22,983 bases of DNA from DASPKW01 sp038244055 (GTDB lineage: Bacteria > Planctomycetota > Phycisphaerae > Tepidisphaerales > Tepidisphaeraceae). Shown piece by piece: positions 1 through 7,069 of this stretch (position 1 is its first letter; each line of letters starts with the position of its first letter). The notes under the pieces are model-generated. The model saw nothing but the letters and a program-made list of their open reading frames with translations, did no database searches and was not told the DNA's origin. The stretch covers positions 1 through 22,983 of the forward strand of contig JBBRTW010000053.1 of NCBI GenBank assembly GCA_038244055.1. Direction: 5' to 3'. The translations under genes and the position numbers were made by a program.

Positions 1-606
1 CCGGCCACCTATGGATTATTGACCGGCCAGGTCACATCGTACACGACTCTGGCGACCAGTTTTAATACGCTGTGGAATCTGGCCATTGAGCCGGCCACGC
101 GCACCCCCGTCGCGATCGAAAATAAGAACGTCGCCAAAAATTTGCTCGTGAAGGCCTCGGTGCAGCTCGCGAAGATCATCAGTGCCACCGCCACCGTCAG
201 CAACGCGCAATTGCTGGCGCTTCGGCTCAACGAACGGCTCATCCCCCAGCCGCGCCCGGTGCCCCCGACCGCCCCGATCGTGGAGGTGGTTTCGGTGAGC
301 GGCCGGCTGGTGAATATCCGCCTGCACGGCGCCCCGCCCGATTCCACGCGCGGCAAACCCTTCGGCGCCAGCGGGGCCCATCTCTTCTCCTTCGTCGGCG
401 ACGAGGCCCCGACCGATCCGCGGCAATATCATTTTGAAGGCATGGCCACGCGCACGATCGCGCAGCTGATCTTCCCCAACACGGTGTCCAGCGGCGCAAC
501 CGTGTGGCTCAGCGCCTACTGGGTCAGCAGCCGTGGACAGGTCGGCCTCGGCAGCGTGCCGGTCAGCTTCACGCTGCAGGGTGGGGCGATTCCGGCCGCG
601 GCATAA
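1..606 (+). CDS. Hypothetical protein with C-terminal fibronectin-like region, 5' truncated
   Basis: The frame is open from the first base, so the gene starts left of the window and about 201 residues are visible. A TTG at 19 could be read as a start, but the codons before it are in frame and similar in style. The first 80 visible residues look helical, with a stretch reading RTPVAIENKNVAKNLLVKA. After a proline-rich linker (around LIPQPRPVPPTAPIVEV) the rest alternates beta strands like an Ig/fibronectin III fold, ending in VWLSAYWVSSRGQVGLG and a final strand. From memory, hypothetical proteins with this layout recur in Planctomycetota and some other phyla, with no established function. There is no visible catalytic motif. 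A role in binding or in a multi-subunit surface or phage-like structure would be a guess. The ORF itself is well supported by length and high third-position GC. Confidence 0.75.
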   Translation, partial: PATYGLLTGQVTSYTTLATSFNTLWNLAIEPATRTPVAIENKNVAKNLLVKASVQLAKIISATATVSNAQLLALRLNERLIPQPRPVPPTAPIVEVVSVSGRLVNIRLHGAPPDSTRGKPFGASGAHLFSFVGDEAPTDPRQYHFEGMATRTIAQLIFPNTVSSGATVWLSAYWVSSRGQVGLGSVPVSFTLQGGAIPAAA

Positions 607-1325
607 CCATTCGATTAACCACGAAGTACACGAAGGACACGAAGAAGATCGGAGAAGAGGGGTGAAGAGTAGAAATGCAATTTGCGCAACGTGCGTTCAC
701 CGTTTACCGACTTCTTGACTGTAAGTCCTTTGCTTCATTCCTCTTCGTGTTTTTCGTGGTGAATAATCCGGGTTAACACACAACCGTCGCACCACCCCGG
801 GAACCGGCTCGCCATGGCGGCCCGGGGTGGGATCGACTTTACCGTGTTTGCGGGGAAAACAAACGGGACAGGTCCGACTTAAGCGTGGGATTTCCGTTCT
901 CCATTTTCCATTGCCTATGGCTCCGTTCCCGGCCTTCCGAGTTTCAACCGCTCGCGCCGGGCCGATATGGGGCACATTTGCTTTATGCCGCGGTCGTCGC
1001 CGGAGGGGGCGTTCGCGTGCGGCGCGGCGGCGGAAGGGCAATACGGTAACGCAACCCACCGGCCGCGGAGCGAAGACGCCCGGCCGGAGGCGATCGATAA
1101 TTTAGCCGCCCTGGATGGTGAAAGCGAGAAACAGGCTCCGACGCCTTGGCGCCTTTCCCGGCCCCGCCAGCCCCCCCCCGCTCGCCTGCGGGTCCGTCGC
1201 ATCGCCCCATGGCCGCGGGCATCGGACCAGGACCTTCCATGTGAACCCCCTCCCCTGGCGACCCCGGCTCGGAAAGGCCCTGATCAGGGTTTCACGGCCC
1301 CCATCGGGCGCGCCCGCGCTACGAA
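607..1325. other. Long intergenic region, no supported gene
   Basis: Several overlapping ORFs up to 175 codons occur here on both strands, but they are Arg/Pro/Gly-rich, mutually overlapping and show no recognisable domain, so I read them as GC-driven shadows. The region holds an inverted pair of cacgaag-type repeats (617-760). Near 868-882 is the short text acgggacaggtccga, which is reminiscent of dispersed repeats or insertion-sequence debris. The remainder, 900-1325, shows nothing I can name. Confidence 0.5.
617..760. repeat. Inverted pair of cacgaag-type dispersed repeats
   Basis: The left arm (617-646) is made of three imperfect copies of a unit containing cacgaag, spaced by 9-10 bases. 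The right arm (743-760) is the reverse complement of the same theme, reading cttcgtgtttttcgtggt. Together they could form a long stem around a loop of about 95 bases. Similar tandem cacgaag strings are common intergenic repeats in planctomycete-like genomes (general knowledge; no database check made). It lies just downstream of the truncated gene at 1-606. Confidence 0.55.
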
Positions 1326-2087
1326 CTACGAGCCTGGCCGGGCTATCTTCAACTCGGGCGATGGAGATCTGGCGGTGATGAGGGCGGACAGGAAAAAGAG
1401 AAGGGCGGCAAAACCGAGGTGCCAGAGGACCATCGGCCAGAGGGTCCGGGGGAAGGAGAAGGGGACATCCTGGTTCAGGTTGGTCAGGTGGTAGGCCACC
1501 GATTGCTCCATCCAGCCACCGTATTGTTTGTAGACCATGCCATTGAGGTTGATGGCGGGGTTGACGAAGAGGAGCGGTTCGAGGCTGGGTTGGTTTTCAG
1601 CGCCGGTCCAGAACGGGGAGGTCCAGATGGGCCAGGTGAGCCAGGCGAGTGCGAGGGGGGTGATGAGGGCGGGGATCAGCCATCTGGGGAGGCGGATGGC
1701 GGAGAGGAGGGAGGTGAAGGCGGAGAGGGTGGCGGCGAAGGCGGACAAGACGATGACACTGCCCATCCATTCTCCCCAATAACCAGAAAGGGGTAGGGAT
1801 ACCGGTCGTTGCTGAAAGGGAAATGTCAGCCACTTGATGACAAACCAGAAGATGTACCAGGGGAGGAGTGTGGCGGACAGTGTCAGGAGTTGTTGGCGGA
1901 TGGTTGAGCGCGTGGCGATGAGGGGGGGGAGGAGGATGGAGAGGAGGATGGGGGCGGCGAGGAAGAGGCCAAGGGCGGAGCCTTCAAGCGCCATCGGCGA
2001 ACCGGTCCGCAGCGAAAACCATGTTGCGATGACAGACAGGGATGACAGAATGAAGGGGACGAGTGTGGCGGACAATAGGCGGGGCAT
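1326..2087 (-). CDS. Hypothetical integral membrane protein, six predicted helices
   Basis: This is a 253-residue protein dominated by hydrophobic segments. Likely transmembrane helices lie near residues 7-25, 35-58, 68-90, 108-132, 137-158 and 218-240. A large loop of about 60 residues between helices 5 and 6 (containing FVNPAINLNGMVYKQYGGW) is rich in aromatic and polar residues and probably sits outside the membrane. The last 10 residues are basic/polar. The layout resembles permease subunits of the ABC-2 type, but no ATPase gene is adjacent, so that is only a possibility. The ATG at 2087 is the first start in a long open frame and gives a helix immediately; no Shine-Dalgarno is visible before it. 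The promoter side faces the 19-bp tandem repeat array. Ser, Thr and Leu are much more common than in neighbouring genes, as expected for a membrane protein. Confidence 0.7.
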   Translation of the reverse strand: MPRLLSATLVPFILSSLSVIATWFSLRTGSPMALEGSALGLFLAAPILLSILLPPLIATRSTIRQQLLTLSATLLPWYIFWFVIKWLTFPFQQRPVSLPLSGYWGEWMGSVIVLSAFAATLSAFTSLLSAIRLPRWLIPALITPLALAWLTWPIWTSPFWTGAENQPSLEPLLFVNPAINLNGMVYKQYGGWMEQSVAYHLTNLNQDVPFSFPRTLWPMVLWHLGFAALLFFLSALITARSPSPELKIARPGS

Positions 2088-2122
2088 TGGGGGTTATCGG
2101 GTGGGCCAATATTGCGGGGCTA

Positions 2123-2156
2123 GATTCTTCGGTCGCTGGACTCCCCTCAGAATGAC
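2123..2156. repeat. Dispersed repeat with gattctt...cagaatgac ends
   Basis: A 34-base segment begins gattcttcggtcgctgg and ends cctcagaatgac. The ends are partly complementary (attct / agaat). Segments with this text are frequent dispersed intergenic repeats in several bacterial groups, as I recall; only one copy is seen here. It abuts the tandem array that follows. Confidence 0.35.
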
Positions 2157-2160
2157 GGAT

Positions 2161-2306
2161 CGCGCGGTTTGTGAATGTTCGCGCGGTTTGTGAATGTTCG
2201 CGCGGTTTATGAATGTTCGCGCGGTTTGTGAATGTTCGCGCGGTTTGTGAATGTTCACGCGGTTTGTGATTCGCGCGGGTCGCGAATAGTCATGCGGTAT
2301 GCGGTT
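2161..2306. repeat. 19-bp tandem repeat array
   Basis: The unit is cgcgcggtttgtgaatgtt (19 bp). Copies start at 2161, 2180, 2199, 2218 and 2237 and are identical except for one base in the third copy (g to a). Three decayed copies follow at 2256 (16 bp), 2272 (19 bp, several changes) and 2291 (16 bp). The copies are head to tail without spacers, so this is a minisatellite and not a CRISPR. It fills most of the gap between the start of the membrane-protein gene (2087) and the end of the YdjY-domain gene (2321). The gradient from identical to decayed copies suggests recent expansion at the left end. Confidence 0.9.
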
Positions 2307-2320
2307 CGCGGGAGGAAGAC

Positions 2321-3454
2321 TTACGGATTGGCGGGTTTTTCTTTTGCGTCGGTATCGGGTTGGGGGGTGGTGAGGTCCTGGTATTCTTTCTGGAGCTGGT
2401 CGATGACGCGCTGGATTCGGTCGGCTTCATCGATGAGGCGGTTTTGTTCCTTGCGAAGGGAGTTGATGACTTCGTAGTGGGCCTGGGCGGCTTCCTTGAG
2501 GGCGGCGTTGCGGGGGCGGATGACTTTTTCCCAGCGCTCGCGGAGGGCTTTGACTTTCTGGGCGTCGATCTCGACATCGGAGAGGCGCTGGGATTTGTCG
2601 GGCTTGGCGGCATCGGTGGCCTGGCCGGCGGCCGGGGGACTGTCAATGGCGGCGGGGGTTGCGGCGGGGGGATCGCCGGGGGCGGCCAGGGCTGAGGAAG
2701 CGCCGCCCGCGCCAGCCGCGCCGGTGTTCGCATCGGCTTTTTTGATGGCCGGGTCATCCTTACCGAGGGGTTCGAAGATCATGGTGAGGGGCGTGCCCTT
2801 GGGCGGGCAGAGGTCGGGGTTGAATTCCCATTCGAGGGAGTCGTTGGAGCTGGAGGCGAGCTCGGGGATATCGATGACGGTGAGGTCAAAGTTGACGACC
2901 GAGACGAGGTAGCCGGTGGTGTCGGCCGCGTATTTGCCATCTTCCATGACCCGCGAGCCGGCGAAGATCCAGGTCATGGGGGGCATTTCTTTTTTATTCT
3001 TCACGCCGCGCATGAGGCGGTAGGCGGGATAGCGGACGGTCTTCTGGGTTTTGGGGTCGGTCCATTCGCAGGAGATGTTGATGGGCGGGCCATGGGGGGC
3101 GAGCCATTTATCGGCCGCCTTGGAGTAGTGGACGGGCTCGCCGGGGGCCAGGCCGAGCATGAGCATGCCGAGGTGGACGTGGGAGGGTTTGACGGGTGAG
3201 CGGATGACGGTTTCGTGCTCGGCGGTGCCGTTGATGCAGCAGAAGAATTCGAGGGGCATCTGGGCGTTGACGAATTCGGCATCGATGCGGAGCTCCTTCT
3301 TTTTCACATCGACGGTGAGGTGGGGGAGCTTGGAGGCATCGGGCCTGGCGGGGTCGGCGGGTTTGTCGGCCGGGTCGGCCCCGCGGCAGGCGCAGGTGAG
3401 GAGTGCGAGGGCGCAGAGCGCGGCCGGGAGGGAATTGCGGAAAGCGATGGGCAT
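2321..3454 (-). CDS. Secreted YdjY-domain protein with C-terminal coiled coil
   Basis: This 377-residue protein starts with a signal peptide (basic MPIAFRNS, hydrophobic core to about residue 22). Cysteines at 21 and 23 hint at lipidation, but neither has a good lipobox. After an Ala/Asp/Pro linker, residues 45-250 match the YdjY-type domain found in planctomycete exported proteins, with the stretch LEFFCCINGTAEHETVI followed by KPSHVHLGMLMLGLAPGEPV. The function of YdjY domains is unknown; an association with redox or iron-sulfur proteins is known for the E. coli member. Residues 250-290 form an Ala/Pro-rich low-complexity linker, and residues 290-365 form a charged coiled coil (RERWEKVIRPRNAALKEAAQ and onward). 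The start is secured by AAAGGAG at 3461-3467 (minus strand), six bases before the ATG, one of the few strong ribosome binding sites in the window. Confidence 0.85.
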   Translation of the reverse strand: MPIAFRNSLPAALCALALLTCACRGADPADKPADPARPDASKLPHLTVDVKKKELRIDAEFVNAQMPLEFFCCINGTAEHETVIRSPVKPSHVHLGMLMLGLAPGEPVHYSKAADKWLAPHGPPINISCEWTDPKTQKTVRYPAYRLMRGVKNKKEMPPMTWIFAGSRVMEDGKYAADTTGYLVSVVNFDLTVIDIPELASSSNDSLEWEFNPDLCPPKGTPLTMIFEPLGKDDPAIKKADANTGAAGAGGASSALAAPGDPPAATPAAIDSPPAAGQATDAAKPDKSQRLSDVEIDAQKVKALRERWEKVIRPRNAALKEAAQAHYEVINSLRKEQNRLIDEADRIQRVIDQLQKEYQDLTTPQPDTDAKEKPANP

Positions 3455-3679
3455 CGAAGGCTCCTTTGGAAGAGAGGTTATCCTACACTGCGGACGCGGA
3501 AGGGGGTAGGAAGTTCTGGAGAGGCAAATGGCGGGCCGGGGGGGTTGGCTCAGGCGGTCGGCGGGTTTGGGGCGGAGATTGCAGGATATTGGGAAGCGGA
3601 GGCGAGGGGTGGTGGAGGGGAGTGGTGAAGGATTGATCGGGAGGTGGTGAGGGAATGGCCATGTTTCATATTTCCCGAT

Positions 3680-4267
3680 TCATTTCCCCTGCACCAGCAT
3701 CGCCACTCCATCGGCGATAAACCTCACCGCGATGGCGGCCAGGAGGATCATGACGAGTTTGCTCATGGCGCGGAGCGTGTTGAGGCCGAGCCATCGGGCG
3801 GCGGCGGAGGAGAGCATGAGGCAGACCAGGAGGATGAGGAGGTTGACGGCCAGGCCGAGCGTGGTCCAGGCGAAGCCGTGGCGGGGGTCGGCGGAGAGGA
3901 CCAGGAGCGTGGAGAGCGTGGCCGGGCCGGCGATGAGGGGCATGCCCAGGGGGACGACGCCGACCATCTGCTCGGGGGCCATGGCGGGTTTGCCCATGAT
4001 GACGATATCGAGCACGGCCAGCACGAGAAGGATGATGCCGCCGGCGACCATGAAGTGGGAGGTGTGGATGCCGAGGAAGCCGAAGAGCTGGTTGCCGATG
4101 AACATGAAGCTCAGGCAGATGAGCGTGGCGCAGATGACGGCCACGACGCCGACATTGCGGCGCTGGGGCTCTTTCATGTTGGAGGTGACGCCGAGAAAGA
4201 CGGGGACCAGGCCGACGGCATCGATGGCGACGAAGAGGGGGAGGAAGACTTCGAGGAAATGGTGCAT
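3680..4267 (-). CDS. MarC family (UPF0056) integral membrane protein
   Basis: This 195-residue protein has about six transmembrane helices spread along its whole length. It begins MHHFLEVFLPLFVAIDAVGL, the typical MarC opening in which the first helix carries a conserved Asp and Pro. The central PLGMPLIAGPATLSTLLVL matches the family's Pro/Gly-rich signature (P-L-x-x-P-L-x-A-G-P). The family was once linked to multiple antibiotic resistance, later withdrawn for E. coli MarC, so its function remains unknown; it acts in the inner membrane. Length is close to the usual 200-220 residues. The neighbours are a HIT protein upstream and the YdjY-domain gene downstream, on the same strand but separated by about 160 and 225 bases, so a tight operon is not evident. 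No Shine-Dalgarno is visible; the A-rich leader at 4282-4304 lies just upstream. Confidence 0.93.
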   Translation of the reverse strand: MHHFLEVFLPLFVAIDAVGLVPVFLGVTSNMKEPQRRNVGVVAVICATLICLSFMFIGNQLFGFLGIHTSHFMVAGGIILLVLAVLDIVIMGKPAMAPEQMVGVVPLGMPLIAGPATLSTLLVLSADPRHGFAWTTLGLAVNLLILLVCLMLSSAAARWLGLNTLRAMSKLVMILLAAIAVRFIADGVAMLVQGK

Positions 4268-4281
4268 GGGTTCGCGGGAAA

Positions 4282-4304
4282 ACTAAAAACTAAAAACTTA
4301 AAGC
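4282..4304. repeat. A-rich dispersed repeat (aaaaacttaaagc)
   Basis: A short A-rich segment made of repeated ctaaaaa units ends in aaaaacttaaagc. A related segment with the same 13-base core lies at about 10936-10954 after the SNF2 gene. Both stand out in otherwise GC-rich DNA. Here it lies in the leader of the leftward MarC gene. Confidence 0.45.
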
Positions 4305-4425
4305 GGGATCGGTGATTTCGCGGCGGCGGAGCGTGAAACGAGGGGACAGGGGACAGGGGTGTGAGACATGAAGACATGAAACAGGAAGAAGCGGGTGGGC
4401 TGTTTCATGCATCTCGTTTGTTGTT

Positions 4426-4944
4426 TCACTCGCGCCTCTCCACCAGCCGGTCGAGTTCATCGAATAACTGGCTCATCGCCTGCGGGACGACTCGGATTTC
4501 GCCGACTACAGACATGAAATTGGTGTCGCCGTTCCAGCGGGGGACGACATGTTGGTGGATGTGGCCGGGGAGGCCTGCGCCGGCGCAGCGGCCGATGTTG
4601 ATCCCGATGTTGAAACCCTGGGGGGAGATGGCGCGCTTGAGAAGGTTGACGGCTTTGGCGGTCTGGCGGGCGAGGTCGGTGAGTTCATCATCGGAGAGGT
4701 CTTCGAGGTCGGCCTTGTGGGATTTGGTGGCGATGAGGAGGTGGCCGTTGGTGTAAGGGTAGCGGTTGATCATGACCAGGCAGTGGTCGCTGGTCCAGAG
4801 GAGAAGGAGCGCTTTGCGATCGGCGGCGGTGGCGCTGGCGGGGAGTCGGGCGGCGTCGCAGAGGAAACACTCGGCCGGGCCTTTGTCGATCTGGCGGATG
4901 TAATCCATGCGCCAGGGGGCGAAGAGGGAGGGGGTGGAGGACAT
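4426..4944 (-). CDS. HIT family protein (nucleotide hydrolase/transferase)
   Basis: This 172-residue protein carries the histidine-triad motif G127-H128-I-H130-Q-H132-V-V. The central histidine is the nucleophile that attacks the alpha-phosphate of nucleotides in this superfamily. Two cysteines in ECFLCDA (26 and 29) are positioned like the zinc-binding pair of Ap4A-type HIT proteins, and N-terminal LFAPWRMDYI is typical of the bacterial Ap4A-phosphorylase-like branch. RYPYTNGHLLIATKSHKADL is the conserved strand-turn that precedes the triad. The substrate is probably a dinucleoside polyphosphate or aminoalkyl-nucleotide; the exact reaction cannot be told. I chose the ATG at 4944 over an upstream start at 5103 because the first 53 residues of the longer frame are Arg/Pro-rich without family similarity. 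No Shine-Dalgarno precedes it. Confidence 0.93.
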   Translation of the reverse strand: MSSTPSLFAPWRMDYIRQIDKGPAECFLCDAARLPASATAADRKALLLLWTSDHCLVMINRYPYTNGHLLIATKSHKADLEDLSDDELTDLARQTAKAVNLLKRAISPQGFNIGINIGRCAGAGLPGHIHQHVVPRWNGDTNFMSVVGEIRVVPQAMSQLFDELDRLVERRE

Positions 4945-5024
4945 GGGGCGGATGATACGGCGGGGGGGGATTGGGGGCGAGGGGGTTGAGCAGGTTCGAA
5001 TCAGATCGGCCGGCCGCGGCGTGG

Positions 5025-5044
5025 CTCGACATTCCGATGTCGAG
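5025..5044. repeat. Perfect 8-bp-arm palindrome in a divergent intergenic region
   Basis: CTCGACAT (5025-5032) and ATGTCGAG (5037-5044) form perfect arms around a 4-base centre. The site lies between the divergent HIT gene and the delta-60 gene, about 80 bases from the former and 150 from the latter. It could be an operator or one copy of a dispersed palindromic repeat. No second copy is seen in the window. Confidence 0.45.
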
Positions 5045-5121
5045 TCGGACGTGAGGGGTGAATCTCGCATGTTCGATGGATGGATTGCCACATGTCGCCC
5101 CACGGAAGGGTCGCGGGCATA

Positions 5122-5127
5122 TATAAT
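5122..5127 (+). promoter_or_regulatory. Possible -10 box for the delta-60 gene
   Basis: A perfect TATAAT sits in an AT-rich island (catatataatagc) 66 bases before the ATG at 5193. No good -35 hexamer lies 16-18 bases upstream; the nearest TTGCCA (5085-5090) is 31 bases away. This is a candidate only. Confidence 0.3.
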
Positions 5128-5192
5128 AGCGGTGAAGAATCGGCTTGGCCTCCGCGCCGGCCGATCGCCCTCGGCCTATTTTCGGGGAAATC

Positions 5193-6713
5193 ATGACGCC
5201 ATCTTCGTTGCCGGTTGTCTGGACGGCGCTTCTATCAGCAGCGAATCGCGGCGACGCGATACGGCTGGAAGCGGCGCGGGCGGCGTCGTTCGTTCTCGAG
5301 CGACTGGAGGCGCGGGTGCTTTTGTCGGCGCATCTTGATTTGAGTTTTGGCGAGGGTGGGGATGCGCGAGCGCCGGCGATCTTGGCTGGAACTCAGGTCG
5401 AATTCTATGCCGACATCCAGCGCCTCGATTTTCAGCCCGATCGGAAGATTCTCGTGGCCGGGCTCATGCCAGGTTCTCAATACGACCGGACGGTCCTCCA
5501 GCGACTCCTTCCCGATGGGACGGCCGACGCTAGTTTCCATTTCGGTGGCGACACGACTGGTTGGGCACCTCTACGTCTATTAACCCAACCTGCAGATGGA
5601 GGAATCGTCATCGTCAATGAAGGTGGCTTGGCGCGGGTCAACCAGGACGGAAGCAACGATCCTGGATTTAAGTCCCGCGCTCTCGCCACTGGCGATGGAT
5701 ATTGGTTTTTGCAAGATGCCGCCTTGCTTCCCGATGGGCGGATCATGGCGGTTGGATATTCAATTGCGACGAATCCGCAAGCGAACGCGCTGCTAATGCG
5801 ATTTTTACCCGATGGGACGCCAGATGAGTCGTTCGGTCATGGCGGAGCACTCACGCCATGCCCCGGATTCCTTGCGGAAGCGTTCATGGCCGTACAGCCC
5901 GACGGGAAATTGTTGCTCTTCGATTTAATCGACAATGTGGGCGAGATTAGACGGTTCATGCCCGACGGTTCCCCGGATTTTTCGTTCGGCCTCGGCGGTC
6001 GTGTTGTGACTGAACAGCCTTCGATTGCGCTCAACACAGGTTCCACGGCACTGCTGCTTCAGCCCGATGGCAAAATAGTTGTTCTTGTCGACGACTCAAC
6101 CACGGGTAATTCCAGCGTTCTAAGATTCAAGGCCGATGGAGGCCGCGATCCTGAATTCGGCCAGGACGGATGCGTCGTTTTTGGGCGCGGCATTCGTGTG
6201 ACCGATATCTCCCTTCAGTCGGATGGCAAACTGGTGGCCGTCGGTTCTCGTCGGGAGGCATCGGGCTATTCCACAGTCGTCTTACGATTGAACTCGAACG
6301 GTAGTGCCGATGCGCTCTACGGCGTTGGCGGTGAGACGGAGTTCCGCGTCGGCGCTATGTGGCCGCTTGCCAAGGTACAGGATGGCGACAAACTGGTGGT
6401 CTTGATGGACCGCGACTTCGACCACGTCGCGGCGGTTGATGCCAACGGTTGGAGCGATGCAGTGTTGTTCAATCAATTCCACCTGATCCGCATCTACGAT
6501 GACGGCCTTCCCCCGGCGGGAACAGCCCAAGACCCCACTGATCTCCAATTCAATCCGGTGACCGATAACAACCCGGTCGATGGGCTTGCCGCAGCCGCGC
6601 CGCCTGCGGGCGATGAGATGTTCGTGCAATCTTCATCGAGCGCCGACTCGCTCTTCAACAGCCGGAGCGATGAACTGGATTGGGAGGGCGTGGTGCAAGA
6701 GGTGTGGAATTGA
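5193..6713 (+). CDS. Delta-60 repeat surface protein with LEPR-type N-terminus
   Basis: This 506-residue protein is probably exported. Residues 34-46 read VLERLEARVLLSA, a variant of the LEPRVLLSA motif that marks many very large or surface proteins of Phycisphaerae and related planctomycetes; a canonical signal peptide is not obvious. From about residue 48 on there are roughly seven delta-60 (TIGR02608-type) repeats, each with a strand pair around LQPDGKI.VVG and a second around RF.PDG..D.SFG.GG. Clear copies include LLQPDGKIVVLVDD and LLMRFLPDGTPDESFGHGG. Such repeats probably build a beta-propeller. The C-terminus (ELDWEGVVQEVWN) has no recognisable anchor. An alternative TTG start at 5145 adds 16 residues; I prefer the ATG because the longer N-terminus adds nothing signal-like. 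Codon use has visibly more A/T third positions than the flanking genes. Confidence 0.85.
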   Translation: MTPSSLPVVWTALLSAANRGDAIRLEAARAASFVLERLEARVLLSAHLDLSFGEGGDARAPAILAGTQVEFYADIQRLDFQPDRKILVAGLMPGSQYDRTVLQRLLPDGTADASFHFGGDTTGWAPLRLLTQPADGGIVIVNEGGLARVNQDGSNDPGFKSRALATGDGYWFLQDAALLPDGRIMAVGYSIATNPQANALLMRFLPDGTPDESFGHGGALTPCPGFLAEAFMAVQPDGKLLLFDLIDNVGEIRRFMPDGSPDFSFGLGGRVVTEQPSIALNTGSTALLLQPDGKIVVLVDDSTTGNSSVLRFKADGGRDPEFGQDGCVVFGRGIRVTDISLQSDGKLVAVGSRREASGYSTVVLRLNSNGSADALYGVGGETEFRVGAMWPLAKVQDGDKLVVLMDRDFDHVAAVDANGWSDAVLFNQFHLIRIYDDGLPPAGTAQDPTDLQFNPVTDNNPVDGLAAAAPPAGDEMFVQSSSSADSLFNSRSDELDWEGVVQEVWN

Positions 6714-6859
6714 GGCGGATGACCTGGAGCGGCCGCTTGCGCCGGGCCTTTTGAATAGGTGCCTTATTCGCGCGATGGGATTCTCATCTGCCGCCCTTAC
6801 AGGGCTGGACGAAATGGGAAAGGGGAGGGGAGGGCAGAAACCGGGATTCCGCGTATGTT

Positions 6860-6887
6860 CCCAGTGCTCACGCACTGGGCTACTTTT
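6860..6887 (+). terminator. Stem-loop with T-run, possible terminator or dispersed repeat
   Basis: CCCAGTG (6860-6866) pairs with CACTGGG (6873-6879) around a 6-base loop and is followed by gctacttttt. It lies about 150 bases after the delta-60 stop and could terminate that transcript. The text cagtgctcacgcactggg is also familiar from dispersed repeats in planctomycetes, so the terminator role is inferred. Confidence 0.4.
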
Positions 6888-6903
6888 TGTCGCCGCTCCG
6901 CGG

Positions 6904-6949
6904 CTGAAGAATTGGAAGCGACGCGGCTGAAGAATCGGAAGTGACGCGG
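6904..6949. repeat. 23-bp imperfect tandem duplication
   Basis: Two adjacent 23-bp units (6904-6926 and 6927-6949) both run from ctgaagaat to gacgcgg and differ at two positions (t/c and c/t). They follow the stem-loop at 6860-6879 and may belong to the same repeat cassette. Confidence 0.6.
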
Positions 6950-7069
6950 CGGGGAATGGAAGGTTCGCGGCTCGGGAGAAGCAATTTTTTCCCCTACCCC
7001 TACCAATTCCCCCCGTCGGGCCTATGCTAGTACGTTTCGGCTTTTGGGCCGAGGGAGAGAGACGGCTGG

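Larger units (their letters stand above)
6714..7069. other. Intergenic region between delta-60 and SNF2 genes
   Basis: No gene is supported. The segment contains a stem-loop followed by a T-run (6860-6887), a 23-bp imperfect tandem duplication (6904-6949), and a purine-rich leader before the SNF2 start at 7070. A TATGCT near 7023 is a weak candidate -10 box for the SNF2 gene. Confidence 0.5.

Noticed and set aside
697..1494. Cluster of overlapping ORFs on both strands
   Set aside because: They overlap one another, are rich in Arg and Pro, have no domain, and run through repeat sequence.
2161..2306. CRISPR array
   Set aside because: The 19-bp units are contiguous with no spacers, and no cas gene is nearby.
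3644..4315. 223-codon plus-strand ORF opposite the MarC gene
   Set aside because: It is an extreme Glu/Asp/Gly/His-rich product, the expected reverse reading of a hydrophobic membrane protein in GC-rich DNA.
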